Source: Talinum fruticosum
Taxonomy: Eukaryota; Streptophyta; Magnoliopsida; Caryophyllales; Talinaceae
Direction of reading: 5' to 3'
NCBI GenBank assembly: GCA_021018815.1
Contig: JAITYX010000085.1
Location: 1,798,001-1,862,000, forward strand
Length of the DNA stretch: 64,000 bases
A program made the translations under genes and the position numbers. Positions 47,222-57,907 of this stretch are shown here, in pieces. A model generated the notes under the pieces. That model did no database searches. It was not told where the DNA came from and saw nothing but the letters and a program-made list of their open reading frames with translations. Numbering within the stretch: position 1 is the first letter of the stretch; each line of letters starts with the position of its first letter.

Positions 47222-48635
47222 TGTTGTGTACCAAAGGAAGTACAGTTGTCGATCTCGGGAGTTAGGTTTCGTACAAGTCTAAGTTCATGTCCTTTTAAAC
47301 TAAGTAGAAGAGCAATTCAAATTGTTTAGCATTATAAGCACTTGAAGTACAAAATGAAATCGGATAAAGAAAGCCTTAGGTAGGAATTCACCAAGCTAAT
47401 ATGCCAAAAATCTCAATTACATGCCTCTACACTATTCACAACTGCGATGAATTAGGGAATCAAAACAGTTTGAACCACCTAAGCCTTCTCTCGAAAGTCA
47501 TTAAGCTAACTCAATTGAATTAATTGTTGTTCTCACACAATCAAAACCAAAGAATTATAAGATTATCGATTCTTCCTTTAATAACAACTTAAAATTCTCA
47601 TATCTAAGTTGTAATCATCCAACAAGTTGAAGTAGAATTAAGTCTCTTCTCTCGAAGTCCACTCAATTCCCAATAACATTAAAGATGGGATTCTCTTGAA
47701 CCTCACACCAATTCAATAAGTATCAACAAGATGAAAATTCACCAAACAATTGCGAAGTAATGACGAAGCACAAATTGCGATTAAACTAGCATATTAGTAG
47801 CAAATCCCCAACCTAAGTTGGGAATTTAGCCATGCATATTCATGGCATATGACAGCAAGAGGAATGAAATACCAAAAGCAAGAACAAAGATAAAAGAAGA
47901 AAAGAAGAAAAGAGGAAGAATAATGATACCTAAACTTGAATTAGAATGCGATTAATTGAAAGTTAACTCCAAGCTTTGATCTCTTAACAATCCAAATGAG
48001 TGCTCAAACGTAGAGAGAAAACCTAGCCTAAAACGTGGAATGAAAATTTGATATAGAGAATTAACTATTTCCGGGATAAAAGAGCCAAAAACGAAAACCG
48101 TCGATTGGCACCGGCAAGTGTTGAATTTGGCACGGCAAGTGCTTGGACTTGCACAACCCGTGCTTGTCAACCGTGCTAGCTCACGGCATCTTCAAATAAA
48201 GTCCGAATTCCTAGCACTACCTGTGCTGACCTTGCCACTGCCCGTGCCGACCTTGCCACCGCCCGTGCCGACCTTGCCACCGCCCGTGCCGACCTCCTAG
48301 GCTTCAAGACACGGCCGTGCCAAAGTTGGCACAACCCGTCCCGGGTCTTTTCTTCCTTTTTTTTAGCACAACCAATGCTACCGCATGTGCCAACTTGCCT
48401 TGGTTTCTTTCTTCGCTCTCCGACCTTCTATGGCTTCCCGCTCTCTTCCTTAGCACCTCGAAAGATGTATTCTTCATTATAAAAGGCGGGATTACCTAAA
48501 AGATAGAAATTCGCACACTTTAATCATCAATGAAGAAAGTAAGCGAAATCAAATAAGAGTTTGGGTAAAAAGCCTTTGCGGGCTCAAAAATAGCCAATAA
48601 GAGAAAGTAAAAGTCCATAAAATTACAGTTTATTA
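47222..48635 (-). repeat. 5' LTR of the Athila-like element
   Basis: About 1414 bp, starting TGTTGTGTACC and ending GTTTATTA on the plus strand (terminal CA mutated to TA). A short tandem GCCCGTGCCGACCTTGCCAC repeat near 48230-48290 is unique to this copy and accounts for much of the length difference from the 3' LTR. Confidence 0.9.
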
Positions 48636-48640
48636 TATGC

Positions 48641-49645
48641 CTAAAACGAAACTATTTATGTGGTAACTTCAACATAATTCCATAGCTACACGTGATACAC
48701 TTTTGAGAAGAGGGATTAATGTAGAGCACCATTGTCTAGTATGCCAACAAAGTGAGGGATGGGTCGACCATTTCTTCACTCGATGCCCTTATGTTAAAGA
48801 TACTTGGGAAAAACCTTATCTTCACAAGTGGCTTGATATTAGTATTAGCCATCTTCATAATTTGTCACTCTCGAAATAATCCAAAAGTATAGGAATCTTA
48901 ATAAACCATCACAAATGGTTCGTTTGGTTTATTTCATTTAGAGCGTATGGAAAAGTAGGAATGGTATTGTATTTAATAATAGAAGGTACAATTCAAGTAT
49001 CAACCATTATTAAAGCTAAAAGGTTACAACGAGAATGGAGGGCAAGAGGATGATTTGATGATCTATAATTTCCTTCTCCATCTCAATCATATTCTCTTCC
49101 TACCACCATAAATCATCATATCGGATCGTAGAAGCCGCCAAGGGATTCATCAAAATTAACTTTGATGGATCAAAATCTTCTATAACTGTAGCGGGAGGGT
49201 TTATAATTAGAAGTTGGGATGGAAGATTTATTTAAGCGTAAGTTTCAAATCCGGGACCAACTTCATTTTTGGTAGCTGAAACCACTACTATGCGAAATGG
49301 AGTACGAGCAGACTATTCAATCAGGATTTCGTTCTATACTCATTGAGGGGGATAGCCAAATTGTTATCAAGGCTTTACGTGGGAAATACCAACTATTATG
49401 GGAGATCCGGACTCTTATTCATGATATCCAATTATATCTTAGGAACTGTAGCCATGTTATTATTAATCATCAATACCGTGAGGGCAAAAGGCTACCGATT
49501 GGATAACTAAAGTAGGTCTTTCTATCTTTGTTTTAGGATTTTCTTCCTTTTTCTTCTTCCTTTCTCTCCATTTTAATGGAGGATAACTTGGGTAGAACCC
49601 TTGCGAGAATAGTTACCTGTTAGTTGATGTACTTATCCTTTTTAA
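48641..49645 (+). pseudogene. LINE-B, zf-RVT and RNase H-like C-terminus
   Basis: The plus strand resumes directly after the LTR element: PKTKLFMW, HNSIATRDTLLRRGI, HHCLVCQQSEGWVDHFFTRC (zf-RVT cysteines and histidine), then linker sequence and an RNase H-like domain (IKINFDGS region at about 49150; IEGDSQIVIKALRG at about 49345; YREGKR at about 49480). Stops occur. The 3' end lies at about 49645, next to the right copy of the 20-bp TSD. Confidence 0.85.
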
Positions 49646-49665
49646 ACTAATCAAGACTTGCTGTT

Positions 49666-50112
49666 GGCTAAAATCTACAAAGCCAAGTAAGGATTAGCAT
49701 CCCGATTCAGGGAATTTAAGGGGTAAAAAATAGAATATAGTCATGGGGATAGAAAGGGCTATGTGGGCCAATTGACACTTTCAAAGTTGGCCTAGTGTGG
49801 AGAGTTGGAAAAGTGGATAAAATAAGGATTACGGAGAAAATATGGATTGTGGGAGGAGATCTTCGCTTTAAGAATCAAATCCAAATGCAGCACATAGAAG
49901 GACATAAGGTGGTCAATCTAATGTAGGAAGATGGTCGGGCATGGAACGCAGGGAAAATGAGGGAAAGCGAATAAGGTTGTAGCATTAACACCAAGATCAA
50001 AACAAGGAGAGGATCAACTCATGTGGGAGTTTGTAAAGGATGAGGAATACACAAGTGAAAACAAAACATTTTATCCACCTCCCAAGAGGATATATCATTT
50101 TGCACTCTTACG
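49666..50112 (+). pseudogene. LINE-A, linker between RT and zf-RVT
   Basis: Continues LINE-A after LINE-B: AKIYKAK, VWRVGKVDKIRITEKIW, GGDLRFKN, VVNLM, then WEFVKDEEYT. The order and spacing fit the ORF2 region between RT and zf-RVT. The next recognisable piece starts at about 54775. Confidence 0.75.
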
Positions 50113-50357
50113 CGCATAGACGCCTCATGCACATGTAAACTAAATTTTTTGATGTTAGCATGACAACATCACATTTATTTTTTTTCCTTCAGCCTCTTAT
50201 GCTATTTTTTAGCACTATCGTTTCTTCTTCTTTTATTTTAGCTCACCTGTTCTTCTTTTTATTTTTTTTTTCAAAGTAAAAACTATATCAAATATGAATA
50301 TTAATTGTATAGTAAGTAAAATTTTTATGTACAATAGAACATTCCTTTTATTGGTAG

Positions 50358-53357
50358 TAGGTCCGGGCAGTAGGCAGGGGCCCCAATGGGTATCCAGGTC
50401 GGGCCTTAAAAAGAGGGTCAAAGCCCCATTTTTTAGTAAGAGGGTCGCGCCCAAAGGGCCACCAAAAAAAGGGTCGTGCGCGGGTCATACTGGCGAGTCA
50501 TTCGTGGGCTAATTCAGGAGGCCCATCTCGTCCTATTTCTCACGCGGTCACACCCGAAGCCTTCCGCCATTGCTCTCTCTCGCATGCCATGTCTCTCTGT
50601 CAATCGTGTTCTCGTCTCTCTCTCTCGCATCGCACGCCTTGTCTGTCTCGCCGTCACTCTTCCACCATCTCGCCACCGTCGCCGGTGAACCGGAGCCCGA
50701 AGCCTTCGCCACCGTCGCTCTCTCTTTCTCTCGCACGCCCTGTCTCTCTCGCCGTCGCTCTTCCACCATCTCGCCACCGTCGCCGGTGAACCGGAGCCGA
50801 AGCCTTCGCCACCGTCGCTCTCTCTCTCTGCTTCGCCGAAACCCTAATTTGGCCGATGCCGCTTCCTTCGCTCCCACTCCTCGTGTACTGCTTTGTATTT
50901 TTCGAAGTTGGGTTTTGTTGTTCTGCTTTGAATTGGGTTTTGTCTGTTTTGTTTTGAATTGGGTTTTGTTGCTCTTCCGCTTTGAATTGGGTTTTGCTTT
51001 TCATTGATGAGTCTAGTTTGCTTATCACTGTCACAATGTGTAATTTGGAGATATTAAGGATGACTTGTGTAATTTGGAGAGGAGCAATGCAACTAGTAAT
51101 TCTAGTTACGACTCGGTGAATCTCCCCTACCGGCTTTCCAGGATAGCCGATTCATTATCTCGTATATTCTTTATGGATGGTACTCGAAGCTGGAGGGGTT
51201 TGATTTCCTCTCTTACTCGCCTTCATCTTGGACAAGTTTGCTACATTTTTTCTTTGGGTTTGCAGCCTAGTGTTTGATTTTTGATTTCTTCCAGTTGGGT
51301 CCGAGTTTAGTTTTGGGTACTTGTTTGTTTGATTGCTTGACGGAATGGATAAAAACTATTCTTGGTATATTTGTATGCATATCTATTCAACACCTTTTTT
51401 GAGCAAGATAGCCTTTCATGTCGTGATGAATATACTACGAGATTATGAGCAACATTCTCGTATACATCCGTGAACAAGCAATGATAGATGTGAGGCAAAC
51501 CTATAGTTTGCCGCAAAAATATGGAATTACCTAAGTAGGTTTAATCTTTACCGGCTAATGTGAACTGCTTGAAGTAGGCATTTGACATTAAAACAAGCAT
51601 TCATCTCCTCATTTGTGGCATGAATCATTCTCGGATCCTTTATGTCCTCCTCGTTGTTGTTTCTCAATCTGCTCCTTGTTGTGGATCATGTAAAACCCGT
51701 TCATGAAATTGGAAGGAATGAATTCATAAGCTAATAATATTGAAATAAAACCAAATTGGACTTGGAATATATTTACTTATCACCTTCTTGGCATCTCTCT
51801 TTCAAAGATATTCCTAAGCGCTTGGACTAATGGTGTATACTTTCATATTCTTTCTAAGAACCTCCGCTTTGCTCGTTTTTTCAAAGTTTGTGTCAGTTCA
51901 TCACTCCCATATATTCCCGTGACTTTAATCAAAACAGTTGGAGTTGATTTCGATCTTTTGAAGAACAAGCTACGATATTTGTTTATAAGTAGCCATTATG
52001 GGATTCACCGATTGATCGCATCGTAAATATCCTATTCATTTGATAGCGAGATGCCAAAGCCCAATCCAGGATTCAAATAGATAATTGATATCCGAAGTGC
52101 AACGTCCATGGTTCTCTTTCTTCATGCAGCTAGTGCTTGGATTATATGGTCAAGTTCACGTTTCCAACCCATCCATAGTCCTGAGCCTCGCTGTAAAGCC
52201 AAGTATGGTATCTACCTTTTGTGTTTTGTTGGATCGTAGCTTATAATGTGATTTCCCTTGTGGTGGATAACGGATTCATTTTCTCGTGTGGGGAGTTCTC
52301 GGTTGGCCTACATGGGATTCCGGAGGAGAATGATGTAGTCATTTAGAGGACACAGATTTGCTCGATCAAAATTAAGGTCTAAACCGTATACAATTAATTT
52401 TGTGTTGGGGGTGACGCCGAGCATGCTTACTGAAAGGTCTAGAGTGTGGAATTGTGCCTCCCAAGTTCAACACTAGTGCATACCTAGTGCGTGGTGTTTG
52501 TCTTCTTGTGTTACTCGGTGTAGTGCAGGTTTGGCGAACTACGTTCCTTTCACCTTTCTTGTATATTAGTTGTGCAATGGCAATTTGTAATCTTTTTGTT
52601 TTAACTGGTGGACCTGTTAACCCCATCCGGTTGCAGAGGAGTTGACGAAGGCGCTCAGTGTCTCCTCGTGGAGTAGAAAAATTCATACAAAAGCATCCTT
52701 GTGAAGTTTTTAGCATGCTAACATCATGTATTTTTCTTTATTTATATCATTTTGGAGTTATACTTTGATTTATGTTATGCACAACCCCGTGGAGGCTTCT
52801 ATTCTAGGCCTCGTTCATATATATCTGTCATGTTCATTAGTTTATTTTACATAGAAGGATGCAACTCAAAAGTACGTGTGATAATTTTGCTCGTTACATA
52901 TCCGTTGTAGGATGTAGCATCCTCTTCATGGCGCTTGTTTCTTTTATATACATTATTTTGTTGTTACTCGCGGGTTTTCACTGGAAGGATCCGAGAAGGT
53001 TTATAGTGATGGGTGCAATCTTGAGTTTTTACGAGGTTTATTTTTCCTCTTATTTTTCACTTCGCTTGTTTTTTTGTTTTCTTTTTTTTTTTTTAAGGGG
53101 GTGTTCACAAGAAAAAGGACGCTGGTGGAGTATATTTTCCGTGTGGAAAGCCACAATTGTTTCAACTATTGCTTTATGCTACCAAACCAAGCACTAACAT
53201 CAAATGTTTAACTCCGGCCCATGGGCCGGTTATGGCGAGTCAGGTCAGCTGGCCCATGACCCGACCCAGCCTATTTATTTTTCCTCGGCCCGGCCCGACC
53301 CGACCCTTTATAGTAATGGGCCGACCTCGACCCGGCCCGGCTCGTTGCCCGACCCTA
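50358..53357. mobile_element. Non-autonomous hAT element, 3.0 kb
   Basis: Left end TAGGTCCGGGCAGTAGGC; right end inverted TAGGGTCGGGCAACGAGCC; perfect 8-bp TSD. Subterminal GGTCGGGCC / GGCCCGACC clusters occur at both ends. I see no hAT transposase (no BED finger or C-terminal dimerisation motif). The interior has a CT-rich GC block (50530-50870) and then mixed sequence (50900-53200) with short open frames, one of them hydrophobic (52859-53197). These may be captured gene pieces but I cannot name a source. Confidence 0.88.
50629..50830. repeat. Tandem duplication, period about 100 bp, inside the hAT element
   Basis: TCTTCCACCATCTCGCCACC followed by GTCGCCGGTGAACCGGAGCC and a CTTCGCCACCGTCGCTCTCT block occurs twice in tandem. 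A partial third copy lies near 50545. Confidence 0.9.
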
Positions 53358-53365
53358 ATTGGTAG

Positions 53366-54774
53366 TATTTTTTATAGTATTTGTTTTAACAATTTTCAAT
53401 CTTTTTAGAATAATGTGAAATAAACAAAAAATACTGCATGATGTTGTAACACTTAAAGTACGATCATCTTTGGATGGTGTGCGATAATCTTTCAAATGGT
53501 GTATAATAGTTTTCACTGTTATAATTTGTCTTCTAAATAATATGCAATACTCTTTAAGATGGTGTACAATACTCATTGAGATGGTATACAATAGTCTTCA
53601 CTTTTATATTTTATCTACTAAATAGTACACCGTTATCTTCTGGAGAAAAAAATAATTTAAAACAAGAAACAATTTATAAAAAAAATGAGTAAGGACAAAA
53701 ATAACAATAATACTCTTTTTAACCAACAATAGTCAAACCTTTCATATATAATAGTCTAATGTACACTAAGAATACCTCTAACTACACTAGAAATGAATTA
53801 CAACTAAATCAAAAAGAAATTTTTTTCCATTGAAAACATATACATTAACATTAAAACTAATGTATACCAAGACAAATTCAATATACACTTCTACACCCTT
53901 AAATCCCCACTATGTATCCTGAAGAACATCAATTGACTTGTTCATAAAATATATATCTAATGTACACTAAACAGACTTTTAATACACACTAAAAAAGAGA
54001 TATGACTAAATTAAAGCTTGAATTGATTTTTTTAACTAAAACTATGTACACTAAATACAAAAGTAATATACACCAAAGAAAAGTCAAATATAATTGTGAA
54101 ATTTGTTGAATTGAAGCAATATATCGCTTCTCCAATTGATTATTTTTCTTGAAATTCATCAAAATCGCACAAAAACATGCATCAATTTTAACAAAATTAA
54201 CAAGAAAATAGTCCAATTAAGAAATGAGAGAGACAGAGAGAGATGAAGAAATCATACAATTCAACATTCATCTTAAACAATTGAAAATTTTTTAATAATA
54301 TACACCAAAATATGCATGAATCACAAATAAATTAGCATGAAATTATATGTAATGTAATTAAAAAATAAGTGAATCGTAGAAAGATAAAACACGACGGAGA
54401 AATCGTACAAGTCACTTCTTAATTTCGTAATTGTAAAATTATGAGCAATTATACACTAAAACATGGTCAAATCATAAATAAAATTGGTGAGAAATTGTAG
54501 GTCTGAAAAGAAGAGACAGGAATTGTAAATCTAAGAAGAAGAGAATGACGAAATCAATCAAAATCGGACAAATTAGCAAGAAACTATGGAGGAATTAGTG
54601 AATAAAATGAAGAAGAGAGATAGAGAGAGAGAGAGATTATGAGCCAAAAATATAAATTTTATATTGCTTTAGTTTTTTTGTAAAGAAATAAATATGATGT
54701 GGCAAGTGGGATTACAGTATTTACTGTACTCCTGAGATGACTATGAAGGAATTGAGTGAAAAGAAGATATAAGT
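53366..54774. other. AT-rich tract with dispersed TACACTAA-type words
   Basis: No gene is seen. Words such as TGTACACTAA, TATACACCAAA and TGTACAATA recur at irregular spacing from 53460 to 54470. This is listed in findings as a pattern of unknown origin. Confidence 0.4.
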
Positions 54775-55120
54775 TCCTAACAAATAATAGGGTTAAGGAT
54801 TTGAGGGCGGGAGGAGGGGAATTGAAACTAGGAAGGATTGGAGAAGGTTTTGGGGGTACCAATCTTACCCAAAAAATGAAAATTTTTAGATGGAAAATAC
54901 TACAAAATGCGTACTGTAGAAAATATGGAGAAGAGAGGGATGGAGGACAACCTTGCATCTACTTTCTACGGCCAACACAAGGAAACAACAAAAAATCTAT
55001 TCAGGGATTGTCCGACAGATGAAACATATATGGGCCAACATATAATAGGGAATTCAACCGGACATTACTATAAGCACTACTTTTAGAAGTTGGACGTGGG
55101 ACTACAACTGGACAAAGTTG
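54775..55120 (+). pseudogene. LINE-A, zf-RVT fragment
   Basis: The plus strand reads GTNLTQKMKIFRWKILQNA, then (after a frame change) MEKRGMEDN, GQHKETTKNLFRDCP and DETYMG. This is the zf-RVT region with its final cysteine preserved and other metal ligands mutated. Confidence 0.8.
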
Positions 55121-55351
55121 ATCCGACATGGTTATCGACATGAGTCCGACATGAAATTAAGCGGATTTTGGTAAAAATTTTCAACCCGTTTAATTAATTG
55201 GGTTGACACGCTTAAATTGTTTAATTATATAAACCCAGTTCAAGTCGAAATTTTCTTTGAAGTTCATTTCTTTCAATGTAACCTTTATATACTAAGTTTT
55301 GGATTTCTTTGAAGTTTTGTGAAAAAAGTCGTAGTTTTTCCCCCTTTTTTT

Positions 55352-55461
55352 TTTTTTTGGTTTTGGACTTCTTAGCTGTGCTTGAAGTTCATTTTATAAC
55401 CTAACCTTTTTTTGGTTTTGGACTTCTTAGCTGTGCTTGAAGTTCATTTTATAACCTAACC
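55352..55461. repeat. 55-bp perfect tandem duplication
   Basis: TTTGGTTTTGGACTTCTTAG followed by CTGTGCTTGAAGTTCATTTT and ATAACCTAACC occurs twice in a row, without visible differences. Confidence 0.92.
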
Positions 55462-55621
55462 GGGCCAACTATATACGTTTTCTAAACCAAAAACCATAGG
55501 TCATCTTTCAATTTTCCCTATCTTTCTCTCTCTCTCTGTGTCAGTGCTGCTCCTCTAAGGCTGCTGCTTCCCTTTCGCTGCATCTCTCATCTCGCTATTT
55601 CTGTCTGTTGCATCTACCCTT

Positions 55622-55624
<3 letters not shown>

Positions 55625-55661
<37 letters not shown>

Positions 55662-55800
55662 CCTCTGCTTTAACCCTCCAACTCCACGGCTCTCACTCGC
55701 TCTGGTGCGATCTCTCGCTCTCTCACCTACTGTGCGTCTCTCACTCGCTCTATTATTTGTATCTCTCTCTCTCTCTATCTCTCTCTCTCTCTTTCATCTG
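55625..55800. repeat. CT microsatellites
   Basis: Two CT/TC-rich runs, including about 17 perfect CT units at 55625-55659. The serine/leucine frames they create are not genes. Confidence 0.9.
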
Positions 55801-56394
55801 CTTCAACTCTCGCCTCCATGAGGTGGTGGATACCGTATTAGATATAGTTGTAACTGCAGTTTTTAGAGAGAGAAAGTGCGACATCAATTTCAATTCGTCC
55901 AAAAATAAGGTTCTCTCTCACGGCTTCTTTCCCTTCACTTCTTCCTCTTCTCTCTCGTTGTATTTTTTAAAATGGAGAAAAAAATGATGAACTAGGACAT
56001 ATGATATATAGAAAACCCTTACCACAAAAGTAACGATGATTATATATTAGATCTTCAAAATACATCCTCAAATATAATTTTGGGACTCTTCCAGCTGAGC
56101 CCTATTGATCTAATATATGTAAGCTTTGGATACTCAAAACCCCATCAGAAGCTACAAGTTCAATTGTACAAAAAAAATCCTTATGTTTTGATTAGTAATA
56201 TTAAAACAACATGATAAATTGACTAAAAAAATATATATATAGCATGATAATGGGTAAGTCAAAATCGAGGTTAAGGTCAGGTTGGGGATTATCAATCCAT
56301 TTATTAAATAAGTCGGGTTAAGGTTGGAGGGTTTCAACCTATTTATATTTGACACGAACACAAACCCGACCTAACTTGATCTATTTGCCAACTT

Positions 56395-57072
56395 TATGTG
56401 ATACTAGATGAGGTATCTGTCTAAGGACACTACGAAATGGAAAACCAAAAGACGGGCATGATTTCTAGTAACGTTATGGGAAATTTAGGAGGAGAAAAGT
56501 TGCAATTTACTGCAATTGTAAAACTCTTGATCCTGAAGGTGTTATCATTAATGGATGAAAGTTTTTGATGTACAAAAGAGGCCATCAAGAGGGAGAGACG
56601 AGAGAGATCCAGTAAGGAAAGCTATTCCGAATCATGACAACATATGTTGACTATAACTACTGATGGGGCATGGGATGGACAAACACTTTCTGCAGAGGTG
56701 ACAATGACATCGGCAACTGAGGATAATGATCTAAGCGTCACCAAGGGAGTTTGGAAAAGTTATGCTCAAAGTGCTCTACAGATGGAGTACTTAGCCGTGG
56801 AACTGGCATTGGAAGAGGCAATAAGGAAGGGATACATCACGTGGTAATCAAAACATATTCACTGCAAATTGGTGGCAGAAATACAGAGTGATTCAAGAGG
56901 CTCCAGTAATTAGGAACATTTGACGTAAGTTTGTATCTTGTAATATAGTTAAGGTAATTAAGTGGGCAGTCCAAGCGACACACTGTCTGACAAGGAAGGC
57001 CAGAGGAGAATGCTTTGATGAATCATGTATGTTATTATTTATCTGTTTTCTTTGCCAAAAAAAAAAAAAAAG
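56395..57072 (+). pseudogene. LINE-A 3' end with RNase H-like remnant and poly-A tail
   Basis: The plus strand reads FLVTLWEI (canonical W.IW), then TTDGAWDGQTLSAEVTM (RNase H start, canonical TDGA), ALQMEYLAVELALEEAIRKG (canonical AE..A...AL), then a degraded end. An uninterrupted A tail at about 57057-57072 closes the element. The tail, domain order and truncation mark a retrotransposed LINE. Confidence 0.8.
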
Positions 57073-57800
57073 TAGCAAAACTTATTTTAAGACTCCAAAT
57101 ACGACTCAACATATAACCGACCCGAGATCTAAATAAGGATAAACTCATTTAGAATCAACTCTATATTAGTTCAAAATAAATCAAATATAACATAAAATCT
57201 TTATAGAATGACCTTTTGTCTATTTAACAAGTTTATTCAATTTAATATTAATTGATTCACAATCATCTTCATTTAATAGTGATCACTCAAGCTCCAATCA
57301 AACTAAAATATCATATGCTCAAATATGACTACAATAAGACTCAATTTTACTTTGACTCAAATTTAAATTTGAACTAAACAGTTGAATTTAATAGACATGA
57401 CAAAAATAATTTGATCCGAACCAGTAATTCAAAATTTAAAAAGCTAACTTGAGCTTACTCAAATATAAATTGATTCCAATATGATCCAAGCATTTTTTAT
57501 TAAAGAGATTTTTCTGTTCAAACTAAATTTATTTTACCAAATATCAATAGGGTTAAAATTAACTTAACTTCGAATCGAAATCAAATTGAATTAAAACTCA
57601 ACTAATAATAATTCAAATATGACTGGACCCAAATTAACTCGACAGATAACAAGTTTGTTGAGTCTTATCGCCCACGAACCATGACAAATGCATCACAAAC
57701 AAAAAAACGGAACCTTAACAGTTACTTCGACTAGGCTTGGGTCCACAGTTGATGAGCTAGAATTTGGTCCATGTGTATATTACCCAACTAACCGGAATCT
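57073..57800. other. AT-rich spacer upstream of the PAP phosphatase
   Basis: No gene is seen. Repetitive CAAATATGAC/AATTCAAAT-like AT-rich words are present. The promoter of the next gene should lie toward the right end, but no clear TATA box is visible. Confidence 0.45.
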
Positions 57801-57862
57801 CCCCTTCAACCGTTGTCATCAACCACTGTTTTGCTCGTCGGCGATCGTTCATTCATCAGTGA

Positions 57863-57866
<4 letters not shown>

Positions 57867-57895
<29 letters not shown>
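57867..57895 (+). promoter_or_regulatory. CT microsatellite in the 5' leader of the PAP phosphatase
   Basis: About 14 perfect CT units end 13 bases before the start codon. Pyrimidine tracts at this position are frequent in plant core promoters and leaders; function here is inferred. Confidence 0.6.
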
Positions 57896-57897
<2 letters not shown>

Positions 57898-57907
57898 CCT
57901 TCCCTCG

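Larger units (their letters stand above)
28814..48635 (-). mobile_element. Athila-like Ty3/Gypsy LTR retrotransposon, lacking most of pol
   Basis: Paired LTRs lie at 28814-30179 and 47222-48635, with TSD TATGT / TATGC. Removing the element restores the LINE-B frame exactly (RNLDIM + PKTKLFMW). The element runs on the minus strand, with a primer site at 47201-47218 and polypurine tract at 30181-30195. Coding remnants are gag (46950 down to 46144, resuming 34101-33594) and gag-C/protease (33018-31979). No RT, RNase H or integrase domain is found in the 1.8 kb between protease and the 3' LTR, where Athila-type elements carry them. It is therefore a defective, pol-deleted copy. It was later invaded by a hAT MITE and a CACTA element. 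Confidence 0.9.
50350..53365. repeat. 8-bp TSD pair bracketing the 3-kb hAT element
   Basis: ATTGGTAG at 50350-50357 and 53358-53365, identical. Confidence 0.9.
50113..54774. mobile_element. Insertion splitting LINE-A, class unknown, containing a hAT element
   Basis: LINE-A coding ends near 50112 and resumes near 54775. Without the hAT at 50358-53357 the insertion is about 1.65 kb and AT-rich. I could not find matching ends or a TSD, so the limits are approximate and it may comprise more than one event. Confidence 0.45.
55121..56394. mobile_element. hAT-like insertion in LINE-A (tentative)
   Basis: The left part has AAAGTTGATCCGACATGG and CAACCCGTTTAATTAATTGG. The right part has GGTCGGGTTTGTGTTCGTG (inverted) and ends TTGCCAACTTT. 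Such words are typical of plant hAT ends, and AAAGTTG is inverted at the two sides. No TSD could be fixed. Inside are a 55-bp tandem duplication and long CT microsatellites (55625-55800). No transposase is present. Confidence 0.45.

Noticed and set aside
28814..48635. Endogenous pararetrovirus or other viral insertion
   Set aside because: LTRs, a tRNA-Asp primer site, a polypurine tract and Athila-type gag/protease motifs identify an LTR retrotransposon; no movement or coat protein signatures were seen.
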